Origin: Yponomeuta sedellus
Lineage: Eukaryota; Arthropoda; Insecta; Lepidoptera; Yponomeutidae
DNA length: 64,000 nucleotides
Assembly (NCBI GenBank): GCA_934045075.1
Contig: OW203725.1
Location: forward strand, 21,301,214 to 21,365,213
Direction of reading: 5' to 3'
The notes beneath the pieces are model-generated. The model made no database searches, was not told the DNA's origin, and worked only from the letters and a program-made list of their open reading frames with translations. Each line of letters opens with the position of its first letter. Position 1 is the first letter of the stretch. Shown in pieces: positions 9,236 to 20,364 of the stretch. Made by a program: the position numbers and the translations under genes.

Positions 9236-9922
9236 TAAAAGAGCTTTGATTATGGGAACAGAAAAAGCCACATTTATTTAACTCATTTCATAGATGTACT
9301 ATGCCATTTATTCACTTACGATGAACCTCCAACTAAGTTGATGACTGTATAGTTTCCAGCGAAGGTACGTGCAGTTTTGATTTGATTTTATTTTCACAAA
9401 TGATTACGTGATTTGGTTTAATTAAACACAGGGCTCAAACTAGACTATTTTGAACCGCGCTAACTAACTATAACTGACATAAAAATACTTAGACTAAAGA
9501 TATCAGTGCAAATTTACAAATTAATTTATCTCTTGATAAATCAATTTGTAAATTTGCAATTCGCTCTTGAGAAAAACAAAATATTTTTTTTTTCATTTGG
9601 TTCTTTGTTGACATACCTGTATAAGTATCGTGTTAGACAATTTTGAAGTTAAGTTATTCGATAGGCCTCTTATTCATCCATACGGGATCTTAAACTATCA
9701 GCGTTTGGCATTTGGCCCGAATTGCGTCTCTTCACAGGAGATACTTGACTAAAGCACGTTAAGTGTCTCTGGTAGGGTGTCTTTGAAGAGTTTGGTAGAC
9801 CTTAAAATTATTAAGAGTATTACCTAAAAAATTTGGAAGTATTCGCTCCAAAGGTTACGGATGCTATTTTAAGATAATTTATACGGTAGCTGCTTACAGT
9901 CTTTATACTATTTTTATTTTCA
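9236..9922. other. unannotated sequence
   Basis: I see no supported gene. Around 9505-9558 there is a small imperfect inverted repeat (GCAAATTTACAAATTAATTTA against TAAATCAATTTGTAAATTTGC). Confidence 0.35.
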
Positions 9923-10107
9923 ATGCACTAACCCGTGCTAAGGACAATTTCAAGAACCTATTTAGAGGCTAAAAACTCCACCCATGCCGGGATTCGAACC
10001 CGCGACCTCTGGCTATCCGTTCCAGCTCTGTTTCCAACTGAGCTAATGGGCGACTCACCGGCATCAGTGAAATTTCGAACCTCTACACTATCCCCTGTAT
10101 TACAGTC
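9923..10107 (-). repeat. tRNA-headed repeat family A, copy 2
   Basis: On the minus strand: leader with GAGGTTCGAAATTTCACTG, cloverleaf with A box TAGCTCAGTTGG and B box GGTTCGAATCC, then the tail ending GCACGGGTTAGTGCATTG. The acceptor-stem halves GCCCAT and ATGGGT pair. No inverted tail precedes the leader in this copy. It is too diverged and dispersed to be a working tRNA gene. Confidence 0.85.
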
Positions 10108-10387
10108 TGTTAGCTTTTAGAATATACCTCGGGCTCTAGAGTAGGCTTCGGTTTTCGCCGAAAGCTCACGAGTGTACTACTAATACTTCCTGCTCTGTAT
10201 AAATTTCTTCTTCACTATTTTGAATGAAACTTCGCTAAGTGTCATATTAGTTCTGATATTTCTATTACATGAATATATCCGATTCTAACCGATAGTAGTC
10301 TAGGTATATCCAGAAAGTTAACAGACTGTTGTTAGCTTTAAGCCTGAACAGAGATATGTAAATTTGTGTATGTGTCCTGGATCGATC

Positions 10388-10484
10388 GATATCAACCCTT
10401 ATGTCCCCCTGCTGGGGCACGGGTCTCTTTCTGCATCGCAGGAAGGTTAGGCCATACTCCAACACGGGGGCCAAGTCCGGGATA
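10388..10484 (-). repeat. 5S-like SINE, 3' fragment
   Basis: It contains GCTGGGGCACGGGTCTC, GCATCGCAGGAAGGTTAGGC and GGGGGCCAAGTCCGGGA, identical in order to the tail of the full copies. Confidence 0.85.
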
Positions 10485-10585
10485 AAATAAATTAAATAAA
10501 AATTAATTATCACTCTGTGGGTTTTGCAATAAATGTCTTCACATTCACCTCCCCCATCCTTAGTTACTACCCCAGTGTATTTATA

Positions 10586-10936
10586 TCTATAAAAATAAAA
10601 TTCAAAGTCCTGACTGACTGACTCACTCATCAACGCCCAGCCCAAGCCGTTGGACCTAGGAAGCTGAAATTTTGCACAGAGTGTCTAAACATAATGTAGG
10701 CAAGGAATAAGACCGGATTTTTTGAAATTCAACCCCTAAGGGAGCGAAAAGAGTTGCCAAAATTTGTATGGGATGTATAAATAATGTTGTCTAATTTTCT
10801 TGAAACTTAAAATAAATACTGTTCAACACAATTGATTGAACACGTGTTTCACCGTTTTTTAAATTTAACCCTCAAGGGAGTGAACGGGGTTGCAAAAACT
10901 AAAGTCCACGCGGACGGAGTCGCAGGCAAAAGCTAG
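10586..10936 (+). mobile_element. non-autonomous Helitron
   Basis: The element starts TCTATAAAAATAAAATTC and ends GCAGGCAAAAGCTAG before T, fitting the Helitron rule (5' TC, 3' CTRR, insertion between A and T). A diverged copy lies inverted at 52646-52983. Both share ACTGACTGACTCACTCATCA, CCCAGCCCAAGCC, TGAAATTTTGCACAGAG and AACACGTGTTTC. It has no Rep/helicase coding, so it depends on another copy. Confidence 0.8.
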
Positions 10937-11639
10937 TTAATTATACTTTTTCTGGCAGCATATTTTGACGATGTCAGGTGGATACCGACATCGTCATTGA
11001 CAGTGATTACCCAAGTGGATATTAAAACAAAAAAAAACAATAGAATAAGACTTCTCAAGTTAAGCTATAAGGTTCAATTTCCAATCATCTTGAAGTCTCT
11101 TAAAAAGATTTCAAGTATTATCCAACCTACTTGCCTCACCATACAATTTGGGCAGCAAATTATTTTCCGACCGCGAACCTCCAGCCTCTAATTTCATTGA
11201 TATTAAGTACCTATTCATCTAATATTTCGAGAGTCAATCGAAGAACGGTATGACCATTAAGGCTCTGACGATAATACGCTTCGTCTCACTCTTTCTAACC
11301 AGCATGAAGTGGAGGTGGAAACAAACAAAAATAAAATAAAACCGCCAACCGTAAAGGAACACATCGTTAGGAAACCTGAGCGTCTGAGTTGTTCAAATTC
11401 CACAGTTGGAAATGACTTCGAAAACAATGTCATTGGTACATGCTATTTTCACTAACTTATCTAGTGACTTAGCGCAAGCCGACACACTTCAGCCGATGAC
11501 ACTTCATATAAAATAGATTGTATAAACTTTACCAAGTTATATGACAAACCTACTATTTAAAACTAGACACCTAAACTTGTTTGTTTATTACACTTTATTG
11601 CACAATAAAAATGTTATAAGTAATAAAACTTAAATAACT

Positions 11640-12256
11640 TGAAATGCAATGAAAAGGTTTTATTTAAAGTAGCGCCAGATACTTCGGCTTAATGAACGTT
11701 ATAAGTCAAACTAGGTGTCCATTTCAAAATCTAGATAATTTTGGAGAAAAAATGGACAAAAAAACTCCAAACTTAGTCTATTCAAATTCCTTAATTAACA
11801 GAGTTTAAACAAATTTTACAAAACTCATGCATTTTACATGCTCGAATTCCAGACATCATTGTCATCTAAATAATCCTTAATATTATAGTAGCGCTTTTGG
11901 CACAAAGTGTACTTTACACATTTTTTGAACCGCGCTTCAGTCAGACTTAATATATCTTCAGGGATTTTATTATAGAAACGTATACAATGCCTCATGAAGG
12001 ATTTATTAACCTTTGCCAGCCTGAATCTTGGGATCAAAAGTTTATGTTTACTTCTAGTATTTACATTGTGTTGGCTACCTGCAGTTTTAAAGTTGCTAAT
12101 ATTTCTCCTGGCATGCATAATATTTTCATAGATATACTGGCTGGCAACTGTCAGAATGTTTGTTTTTTTAAAGTACTTAACGAATCTCTACTGCCTTTGA
12201 ATGGCAATCTTTATTGCAACAAAACAAATTTGTACAAAGGCGAGCTTTATACTATA
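11640..12256 (-). pseudogene. 5'-truncated LINE: ORF2 C-terminus plus 3' UTR
   Basis: An open frame on the minus strand (12118-11834, extending upstream to about 12240 with one shift) encodes the end of a LINE reverse-transcriptase protein: ASQYIYENIMHARRNISNF, HKLLIPRFRLAKVNKSF, IRFYNKIPEDILSLTEARFK, LCQKRYYNIKDYLDDNDVW. The spacing fits the C-terminal tail of Jockey-superfamily LINEs in Lepidoptera. About 190 bp of 3' UTR follow, shared with 4668-5560 and 63776-63895. The RT core is absent. Confidence 0.85.
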
Positions 12257-12730
12257 TGATTCTTCCAGTTAACCCACGTTGATGCGGAGAGTAGAAGGGA
12301 AACTTAGTCCTTTCTACGAATACGCGACAGACAAATTATACTTGTTTTCTTTCTTCTTTTTCTCCTAATCTTTTTGTACGTGCGGTGATGGCCGTGGTCT
12401 CTTATCAACTCGATGTTTGTCACGGCTTGGCGAAAGGCATTGATTTCCCTCAGCCAACTATTTTTTTTTTCGAAATTTTACAAAAATACGGACTAAATCT
12501 CAGTTTGTTTGTGTTGAACATAAAATTGATTTTTGTACTGTATCGGCTTGAAAGTGTTAAATTTTCCTTGTAATGTCTTCAGTTTGAGTTTGCCTTTAAA
12601 ATGTAAATACATTTTATAAATATTTTTTTATTGGCGTTGTAATATTTTGTTTATAAAAATATATGTACAAAAATGCATGTCATTTAAAACAGATGGAAAA
12701 ATGTGTAATTAATAACTACAAATTATTTTG
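12257..12730. other. unannotated sequence
   Basis: No gene is supported. The open frame at 12385-12573 has no recognisable pattern. Confidence 0.35.
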
Positions 12731-14102
12731 TAGACTTTTAGTCCGGATTTACTTACGGGTGTTGTTATATCGGAAAAGTCCGACCAGGTTTCGCTCCGAT
12801 TCGCAGAGCTTAATCATGGTGAGCAGAGACGGAGCTCGCGTCGTCGGTTGCTTGTCTCACACTACGGGCAAGCGCGCGGCGCGCCCGCGCCGAGATAGGT
12901 GGGGCGGGTGCCGACACTGGCTGCGGGGGATTCCCGTGGCTTGCGCCGCAGCGCCTACTGCTTTCCCGTCGTCAATGCCACTAGGCATGATGGCACAGAC
13001 ACAGCTCACGACATCTTCGTTCTTGCAGTGTCGATTTCGATATTCACTATCACTGCACTTTCGTAGAACCGGTTTCCAGGCCGGCGGAAGAGCCCATCCA
13101 CTGTCTCTATTGAAATTCGGGTGGCGACTTATTTCAATAGCCTCGCGCATTTTTCGTGGCACATAAAACTTGTCTTTGGACAATACTTGTGCCTTATCGA
13201 AGCGGATGAAGTGACTTGTGTCCTGGTTAACGCGTGTTCTGCTACCGCCGAGCCATCGATTTTTCGGTTTTTCATACAGCGTATGTGCTCCGAAATTCTG
13301 ACCGAGATATTTCGCTGTGTCTCACCTATGTAGCATTTGCCACAGTCACACGGTATCATATACACTCCGGGGACATTCAGTGGGTCGCTATCCTTCGGCG
13401 AGCGCAGTAACTGTCTGATTCTTGCTGGGGGGCGATAGATCGTCTTGATGTTGTATTGCCTGCGTAACAACAAACCGACCTTATCCGTAATTCCTTTCAC
13501 AAAGGGCAAGAAACTTGGTACTCGCTCCGCCGTAGCGACTCTACGCTGCGCTGGCGTCGAAGTGGCTACGCGCATACTGTGTCTCCATTTGTAGCCATTG
13601 TCCTCCAGTGCTCCTCTAACATGGCGTAGCTCATCCTCCACGTATTGTGGGTCACACAGCCGGAGAGCTCGATTGATCAGGGCACGGGGGACGGAGAAAA
13701 GGTGTGTCGGATGATGGTGTGAGTCTGCGTTTAGATAGCAGTCCGTGTGTGTCGGCTTGCGATACACCGTGGGCGTTAATTGGCCTCCCGGTTCGCGCTG
13801 CACTAACACGTCTAGAAACGGCAGTTTTCCATCTTTTTCTTCCTCCAGAGTAAACGTTATCTTTGCATGTATATCATTGATGTGCTCTGTGAACGGAGTT
13901 AGCACATCCCTGTCGATTACAGCAAATACGTCGTCCACATAACGCCACCAGTACCTCGGTCCCCTTGATGCACTACTTAGGGCTGCCTTCTCGAACCACT
14001 CCATGAATATATTGGCTACAACCGGTGCTATGGGAGATCCCATCGCTACTCCATCGGTCTGTATGAAAAAATCTCCTCTCCAGAGAAAATAGCCACTGCG
14101 TA
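12731..14102 (-). pseudogene. Penelope-like element, 5'-truncated and frameshifted copy
   Basis: On the minus strand this encodes the C-terminal two-thirds of a Penelope-like reverse transcriptase and its GIY-YIG endonuclease: GVAMGSPIAPVVANIFMEW, RYVDDVFAVID (catalytic YVDD), KLPFLDVLV, then VPGVYMIPCDCGKCYIGET and the HPNFNRDSGWALPP region. Near 13227 one C of the CCC present in the plus copy is missing, shifting the frame after AEHALT, so the last ~110 codons lie in another frame (12857-13183). Reading begins at the junction with the inverted plus-strand copy. The open frame runs on to 14298, but those extra residues are antisense of the partner. Confidence 0.9.
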
Positions 14103-15705
14103 TCCTGCAACCACTGACGGGAAAAACGGCAAGCAACGTCAGAGACTCCACGCACTTTGTTCGTTTGTTGGAGGGCGTCTCCCTACAGGACAAAGAGATT
14201 ATGGTGAGCTTTGACGCAACGTCTTTATTCACCAATGTACCGGTCGACGATACGCTGCACATCATCGCGGACCTACTCAAGGAAAATAATGTGCCCACCG
14301 CGTACTTGGGAATAATAGAACTCTGTCTACGCAGTGGCTATTTACTCTGGAGAGGAGATTTTTTCATACAGACCGATGGAGTAGCGATGGGATCTCCCAT
14401 AGCACCGGTTGTAGCCAATATATTCATGGAGTGGTTCGAGAAGGCAGCCCTAAGTAGTGCATCAAGGGGACCGAGGTACTGGTGGCGTTATGTGGACGAC
14501 GTATTTGCTGTAATCGACAGGGATGTGCTAACTCCGTTCACAGAGCACATCAATGATATACATGCAAAGATAACGTTTAATCTGGAGGAAGAAAAAGATG
14601 GAAAACTGCCGTTTCTAGACGTGTTAGTGCAGCGCGAACCGGGAGGCCAATTAACGCACACGGTGTATCGCAAGCCGACACACACGGACTGCTATCTAAA
14701 CGCAGACTCACACCATCATCCGACACACCTTTTCTCCGTCCCCCGTGCCCTGATCAATCGAGCTCTCCGGCTGTGTGACCCACAATACGTGGAGGATGAG
14801 CTACGCCATGTTAGAGGAGCACTGGAGGACAATGGCTACAAATGGAGACAGAGTATGCGCGTAGCCACTTCGACGCCAGCGCAGCGTAGAGTCGCTACGG
14901 CGGAGCGAGTACCAAGTTTCTTGCCCTTTGTGAAAGGAATTACGCATAAGGTCGGTTTGTTGTTACGCAGGCAATACAACATCAAGACGATCTATCGCCC
15001 CCCAGCAAGAATCAGACAGTTACTGCGCTCGCCGAAGGATAGCGACCCACTGAATGTCCCCGGAGTGTATATGATACCGTGTGACTGTGGCAAATGCTAC
15101 ATAGGTGAGACACAGCGAAATATCTCGGTCAGAATTTCGGAGCACATACGCTGTATGAAAAACCGAAAAATCGATGGCTCGGCGGTAGCAGAACACGCGT
15201 TAACCCAGGACACAAGTCACTTCATCCGCTTCGATAAGGCACAAGTATTGTCCAAAGACAAGTTTTATGTGCCACGAAAAATGCGCGAGGCTATTGAAAT
15301 AAGTCGCCACCCGAATTTCAATAGAGACAGTGGATGGGCTCTTCCGCCGGCCTGGAAACCGGTTCTACGAAAGTGCAGTGATAGTGAATATCGAAATCGA
15401 CACTGCGAGAACGAAGATGTCGTGAGCTGTGTCTGTGCCATCATGCCTAGTGGCATTGACGACGGGAAAGCAGTAGGCGCTGCGGCGCAAGCCAGCGGGA
15501 ATCCCCCGCAGCCAGTGTCGGCACCCGCCCCACCTATCTCGGCGCGGGCGCGCCGCGCGCTTGCCCGTAGTGTGAGACAAGCAACCGACGACGCGAGCTC
15601 CGTCTCTGCTCACCGTGATTAAGCTCTGCGAATCGGAGCGAAACCTGGTCGGACTTTTCCGATATAACAACACCCGTAAGTAAATCCGGACTAAAAGTCT
15701 ACAAT
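14103..15705 (+). CDS. Penelope-like reverse transcriptase/GIY-YIG endonuclease (5'-truncated)
   Basis: The frame is open from about 14102 to the stop at 15620-15622, about 505 residues. It starts mid-protein (LQPLTGKTASNVRDSTHFVR), so the TTG at 14165 is not a real start. In order: FDATSLFTNVP (RT motif A), DGVAMGSPIAPVVANIFMEW (motif B), WWRYVDDVFAVID (YVDD active site), then LNVPGVYMIPCDCGKCYIG and a following EH (GIY-YIG nuclease), then the HPNFNRDSGW tail. It lacks the Penelope N-terminus. A partner copy lies inverted at 12731-14102. Identity stops at AGTCTACA (15704), the shared 3' end. The uninterrupted frame suggests a young insertion. Confidence 0.93.
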
Positions 15706-16055
15706 GTGTTGTGCTTACGAAAGTTTTAGTTCACAAATTATTTTATTGAAAAATATAAGATGTGCCTGATATATCGGTGCAGTAAAAGTACTAAAACTAT
15801 AACAGTTTTATTTAAAAATTAACATTTTGAAATATTATCGTCGAATCGACGAACCGTTAGGTTTTATGGGGCATTTAAGAAGGTTAGGTTAGGTCTCTAG
15901 GGTTAAAATACGAACAAACAAACTACCGACCAAACCTTGAAACGTGAACTGTTGAAAGCTATTATGGACTGGCTGGTGCCTGCGACTTCGTCTACGCAGG
16001 ATTATCGGGTAGATTTTTTCTTACGCACTTGACACTTATCGTCATATTTTGGACA
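15706..16055. other. unannotated sequence
   Basis: No gene is seen. The phrase GGTTAGGTTAGG near 15880 is too short to be a telomeric tract. Confidence 0.35.
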
Positions 16056-16218
16056 ATTCACACAATATCTTTACGAATTGTAACCTATGCGTTATTCGGA
16101 TGTATAAGCTATATTATTGCAAAATTTCATTGAAATCCAGTAGGTTTTACGTAAAACAGTAACAAACATCCATCCATTCATTCTTACAAACTTTCGCTTT
16201 TATAATATTAGTAAGGAT
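16056..16218 (-). mobile_element. Helitron-like terminal fragment
   Basis: This matches, in reverse, 59415-59580: CTTTATAATATTAGTA-type end, TTTTACGTAAAA, ATTTCATTGAAATCC, AGCTATATTATT, CAATTCGTAA-like blocks in the same order. The outer phrase (TTATAATATTAGTAAGGA) is the common 5' end of lepidopteran Helitrons. Confidence 0.5.
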
Positions 16219-16554
16219 TATTGTGACCTGAGCACTGTTTAGTACAAAGATTTCCATCGTTTGCTACGCCCTACATACGATGACGCTTCCGCACGCTCTA
16301 TAAAGTTAACCTTCTTTAGCGCTTATGTTAGCGTTGTGAAACAAGAATATTTTTAAGCTGTCCTTCCATTTCTGCCAAGGAGCCACGGCGCCCGGCGGCA
16401 GGTAATAATCTAATACCTTATTCATCACAAACAGCGTCGCGGGTAAAGGCAACAGGGTGGGGACACATCTGTTTCAATGGTGTCATTGTGGTTCTGTAGA
16501 TGGTTAAGTGCTAGAGCTAGAAAAAGTCTTATGTAACAGAGCGTATCAATTATG

Positions 16555-16700
16555 TTGAGACATGTAATTGAAAGCAGGCTGGCAACCAATGAGATGGACT
16601 GACCATCAATCAGGTCAAAGTGGCAGAAAAAGACTGGTTTCAGGAAGCCCAGTACTGAAATTAATGCCGTGCATTAAAAGAGACGTACACTCTGCGTGGC
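16555..16700 (+). repeat. LINE ORF2 C-terminal relic
   Basis: In broken frames this reads PMRWTD-like and KVAEKDWFQEAQ-like segments, the 'RPxxRWTDxIK' end typical of RTE-type LINE proteins. It is too decayed for more. Confidence 0.35.
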
Positions 16701-16834
16701 TATGAGTTGATCAGGAAGAATTGAAACAATTGTCAGTGGCATTAGCTCTTTAGGGCGATGTAAAGTACCAATAGGTTGCGTTATACCTTAATAATAACAT
16801 TTTAACTTTAAAAATCTTAAAAGACACAGAAAGA

Positions 16835-17078
16835 GAATTTTAAAAACCTATTTAGAGGCTAGGTAGGGTAGGTAGGTACTCGCGGCTGCAAATGATGCAA
16901 ATAAGTTCAGCCAGGAGGTTCGAAATTTCCCTGATGCTGGTGAGTCGCCTATTAGCTCAGATGGAAAGAGCGCTGGCACGGATAGCCAGAGGTCGCGGTT
17001 TCGAATCTCGGCATGGGTGGAATTTTTAGCCTCTAAATAGGGTTTTAAAATTGTCCTTAGCACGGGTTAGTGCATTAA
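16835..17078 (+). repeat. tRNA-headed repeat family A, copy 3, with inverted tail piece
   Basis: The left end AATTTTAAAAACCTATTTAG is the reverse complement of the right tail AAATAGGGTTTTAAAATTG. Between them lie a GGTA-rich patch, the leader (GAGGTTCGAAATTTCCCTGA) and the best anticodon arm of all copies (CTGGC-ACGGATA-GCCAG, five perfect pairs). The right tail runs to GCACGGGTTAGTGCATTA. Confidence 0.8.
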
Positions 17079-17304
17079 AAGTAATATAAACACAGAAAGA
17101 GGTTTAATTGAGCTTGAACATAAAATAACAGCATAAAAAAGACTTTTCATAGCAGCTAATCTCAATGCTATAATTTCTCTTTAATGACTTTATTTCCATT
17201 TGCAAGCACGATCAAACCTCTTTTTGTGTCCCTGAACGTATTGGCAAAGTTCTATTTTGATCCGACATGTCATTTAGAAATAAAAACCTTACTACAGTTA
17301 CTAC

Positions 17305-17336
17305 AGCAATTTCCATACAAACGTATGGAAATTGCT
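17305..17336. repeat. perfect 14-bp hairpin
   Basis: AGCAATTTCCATAC and GTATGGAAATTGCT are separated by AAAC. No T-tract follows, and its setting is unknown. Confidence 0.8.
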
Positions 17337-17385
17337 CTTTGAGGAGCCGTCTTAAATGTTTTTATTGATTGTAGTCGAAAGGCGA

Positions 17386-17507
17386 AGCGCTGGTGGCCTA
17401 GTGGAACCAAGTGATTGTAATCAATCTTTGAGTTAAGCAAAATCAGGCGCGGTCAAGAGCTGGAGGGATGACCATCCTGTGACTACCGCTAGTGGCATTT
17501 TTTCCAT
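17386..17507 (+). repeat. 5S-like SINE, head only
   Basis: Starting GAAGCGCTGGTGGCCTAGTG, it includes the 5S-like region TTAAGCAAAATCAGGCGCGG and GACTACCGCTAGTGGCATTT. The tail is missing. Confidence 0.8.
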
Positions 17508-18440
17508 CGCTTGGTACATATGACGTTTGGTTACCGTAGATTAATAGATTCGAGAAACTGGGCTTAGGGGCAGTTACTGAATTAAGAATTTTACCATGTA
17601 AATACTTAAGTAACGTTATTTCACGCTCTATTCTGGGAAATTCGAAGAGACAGCAATATAGTTAAGTAATTACATAACGATATTCTCAATTCAGAAACTG
17701 GTCCTTAGTCAGTTCGACACGCGAGTTGATTAATCACTTATATCAAGTTTTTTCTCTCCGATAAAGGGCATGTGCCCTGCAGTGGGGCCCACGTGACAGC
17801 TGTGTCTCCAAACTATAACTCTCCCACATATCACGTAACTCTACGGCCAAAAGCCTGGCCTATCCCTAAACACGGAACACCAAAAACAAGACAGGGAAAA
17901 GGAAAGTACACGCAAAAAAGACGGGACTGCAAATGAGACGTAACCCAATGGTCGGGATAATGTCTGTTTTATTTACGGCGCCATCAAATAAACATGAGGC
18001 CGCAAAATTAGCTTTTCAGCCCGCTACAAATGGGCATACTTAGCTGCGGCCCGACACCTTTTTAGCCCCAATTATTTTACAACGTGGTGAATAATGAAGA
18101 CTGTCATAAAGCCTCTTTTGTGCGGGAGCCCCTTGTTGTTTTTCATGTGAAGGTTTACTTGGGCGCGCGTACTTCAGTATGCAAAGGGGTCTGGAATTTG
18201 GGCGAGGACAGTAAAAACTATAGATGTCTAACGCCAAAGCCTGACCCCATGCTCAGTGGGCTTTGTCCTAAATATTGGTAGTTAAAAATTATACGGCATT
18301 TTAGAGGCAAGAGCTCAGTAAGAATAGTGCTACAATTATCTTATGATTAAATAATATGCTTAACTAGCTTAAGTCCGCTGCTTTGCCCGCGTTGGGAATC
18401 ATTCCACGGGAACGCATTAGCCGGATACCAAGTATCTCAT
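17508..18440. other. unannotated sequence
   Basis: No gene is supported. At 17745-17800 there is a decayed 'GGGCATGTGCCCTGCAGTGG' retroelement-end phrase. Open frames on both strands at 18040-18281 overlap and show no motifs. Confidence 0.35.
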
Positions 18441-18454
18441 GTATCAATTCAAAT

Positions 18455-18530
18455 CTGGTCGCCGATTCTCACCCAAGCGAATTGAAAGCGTAGACGCAAA
18501 ATATTCGCGAATATTTTGCGTACGGACGGA
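18455..18530 (+). repeat. MITE fragment with 28-bp palindrome
   Basis: ATTCTCACCCAAGCGAATTG then AAAGCGTAGACGCAAAATAT matches the left ends of the MITEs at 38546 and 51938. It runs into a perfect palindrome at 18494-18521 (ACGCAAAATATTCG and its complement), where the element seems to fold back on itself. Confidence 0.6.
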
Positions 18531-18796
18531 CCTCGAAATCGAGGCCAGCCTAGAAGATGGTGAAGAGATGATCTCGACCACCATCTGCCGGCGTGGTCTG
18601 AGGTGTCTCAGGTCAGAAAGCTCTGGACTAAATTTGGAGAGGCCTGGGTCCAGCAGAGCCATACAAACAGAGAGGCTACGTAAATTAAAAAAAAATCTGA
18701 AAAATCACTTAATGAACGTTCACGTCATGAATGGCGCATAGAAAGAATAAATAACAGTGAATCGACAATCCAACCGCCAACAATCTTGGCCATATT

Positions 18797-19171
18797 CGAT
18801 ATCAACCCATGTATTTCCCCACTTCTGGGGCACGAGTCTCTTCCTGCATCGTAGGAAGGTTAGGCCACACTCCACCACGGGGGCCAGTCCGGGTTGGTGG
18901 AGACGCCCACCACTGTCTTAATGTCAGAAGTTATCAAGCCGCCCATAAGGCCTATGGCATGGCTTAACGACTGTCATTACTTGACAGACGGGACCAACGG
19001 CTTAGCGTGCCTTGCTTAGCACGGAAGCGCTCGGAAAAATGCCACTAGCGGTAGTCACGGGACGGTCACCCATCCTGCACCTGACCGCGCCTGTTGTTGC
19101 TTAACTCAAGTGATTGATTCACTCGGTATATATAACCAATCAGTCGGTTCGACTAGGCCACGAGCGCTTCA
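18797..19171 (-). repeat. 5S-like SINE, full-length copy
   Basis: On the minus strand it starts AAGCGCTCGTGGCCTAG (a tRNA-type A box, TGGCCTAGTCG). A 5S-rRNA-like stretch TTAAGCAACAACAGGCGCGG and GGATGGGTGACC follows, then GACTACCGCTAGTGGC, a unique body (CTTCCGTGCT, GCACGCTAAGCCG) and a tail ending GGGGAAATACATGGGTTGAT. The 5S-like part covers the internal A-box, intermediate element and C-box of 5S genes, so Pol III transcription from it is plausible. Confidence 0.85.
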
Positions 19172-19311
19172 TTAGTATATTAGTAAAGACTAATCGCCAG
19201 GACTGGTGCGGTTTGTGAGCGTGATTTTGCCAAAAGCTTCGTCTAGAGTTTTAGGGTTATGTTGTCAATAAGGAACCCTTGTGGTTTCTTCATAATTTCA
19301 ATGTCAATGAA

Positions 19312-19353
19312 TGCACAAACAGACAAATAGACGGCTATTTGTCTGTTTGTGCA
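19312..19353. repeat. perfect 19-bp hairpin
   Basis: TGCACAAACAGACAAATAG and CTATTTGTCTGTTTGTGCA are separated by ACGG. It lies just upstream of an RTE fragment. Confidence 0.85.
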
Positions 19354-19439
19354 TCGGTCTGTGCGTCGGTCTATCCTTATGTCTGTCCGCCGCTTGGCAC
19401 AGATAAAAGGTCGAGAAACCTGCAATTTGGCATAGTTAT

Positions 19440-19648
19440 AAATATTGTAAATAGGGCAGTATCGGAGTGGTGGCCAAGGGAGGGAAGGAGGTTGGTAGGC
19501 AGACCACCGACACGATGGTCAGACGACATCGTGAGCGTTGCGGGCCAGAGATGGACCAAGTTAGCACAGGACCGTGAGGAATGGTGCAATAAAAAGGAGG
19601 CCTATGCCCGGCAGTGGGTTGATGTGGGCTGATTATAGATAGATAGAT
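19440..19648 (+). pseudogene. RTE-type LINE, extreme C-terminus and 3' tail
   Basis: The plus frame reads RRLVGRPPTRWSDDIVSVAG, WTKLAQDREEWCNKKEAYAR and WVDVG, then a stop. This is the standard end of lepidopteran RTE proteins. The DNA ends GCCTATGCCCGGCAGTGGG followed by a short GATA tail (TATAGATAGATAGATAA). This shows how such tails can seed GATA arrays. Confidence 0.85.
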
Positions 19649-19649
19649 A

Positions 19650-20008
19650 AATATTAATAACGCCGACCAAACGTAACAATTCTAGAAGATGGGAGGGAAT
19701 GGTTTTTTTAAATTATGATATAGAGGGGTGTATTATTTTTCTCGTTTACACCATAGAATGGGGTATTGGTGGATGGGTCTTTCAAATATATTGTACCTAA
19801 GTGTATTGTGATTTAGAGACCCGTTTGCTTAATATTTTTAAGATATTTTAGTACATTTAAAATTCAGGGTAGTAGCACATAATTATAATAAACTTAAAAT
19901 AAAAACTATCACGCCTAAGTAGGCTCGACTTACATGTTCACGAGTAACAGGCTTATGAAAGAAATATTTGTACCAATTCTATTTAAAATACGTACTTACA
20001 TGAAGTTG
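19650..20008. other. unannotated AT-rich sequence
   Basis: No gene or repeat recognised. Confidence 0.35.
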
Positions 20009-20362
20009 TTACGAGACCACGGCAACTGTCTTCTTCTTTTTACAGTGCCTCTCCATTACTGGAGTCAGCTCTTTACAGCGATCTCTGTTCAGGGCAATTC
20101 TGAACAGCTCCTCTGCGGTTTTAACACCGGTCCACTTCTTGATGTTGACAACCATAACATCCTTCTCTTGCCCGGCCTTCCCTTTCCTTCTACCTTGCCC
20201 ATCGAAATAGTCTACAGTAATCGGTGCTTACTACATTGCAGCACATAACCTAAGTTTACTACTTGATGCTTTGTTACGGCAAACTGTAACGCTGCCGAAA
20301 CGTCGGGAAGTACGGTAATTACGTTTTACACAAGAAATAATCGCGATTCCGTTCAATATATA
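20009..20362 (+). mobile_element. Penelope-like terminus interrupted by a LINE fragment
   Basis: GAGACCACGGCAACTGT at 20012-20028 is the start of the terminal stem-loop. Its partner CTGTAACGCTGCCGAAACGT appears only at 20284. Between them (about 20029-20270) is a minus-strand LINE end that reads, in broken frame, KKWTGVKTAEELFRIALNRD. After the stem comes the terminal tail (GTAATTACGTTTTACA, AATAATCGCGATT), as at 58300-58430. Confidence 0.6.
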
Positions 20363-20364
20363 AC

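Noticed and set aside
12663..13166. 167-residue plus-strand frame as a gene
   Set aside because: Antisense of the Penelope-like coding region; the minus strand shows clear RT/GIY-YIG homology.
14165..14167. TTG as the start codon of the plus Penelope-like frame
   Set aside because: Homology continues in frame upstream to about 14103; the element is simply truncated.
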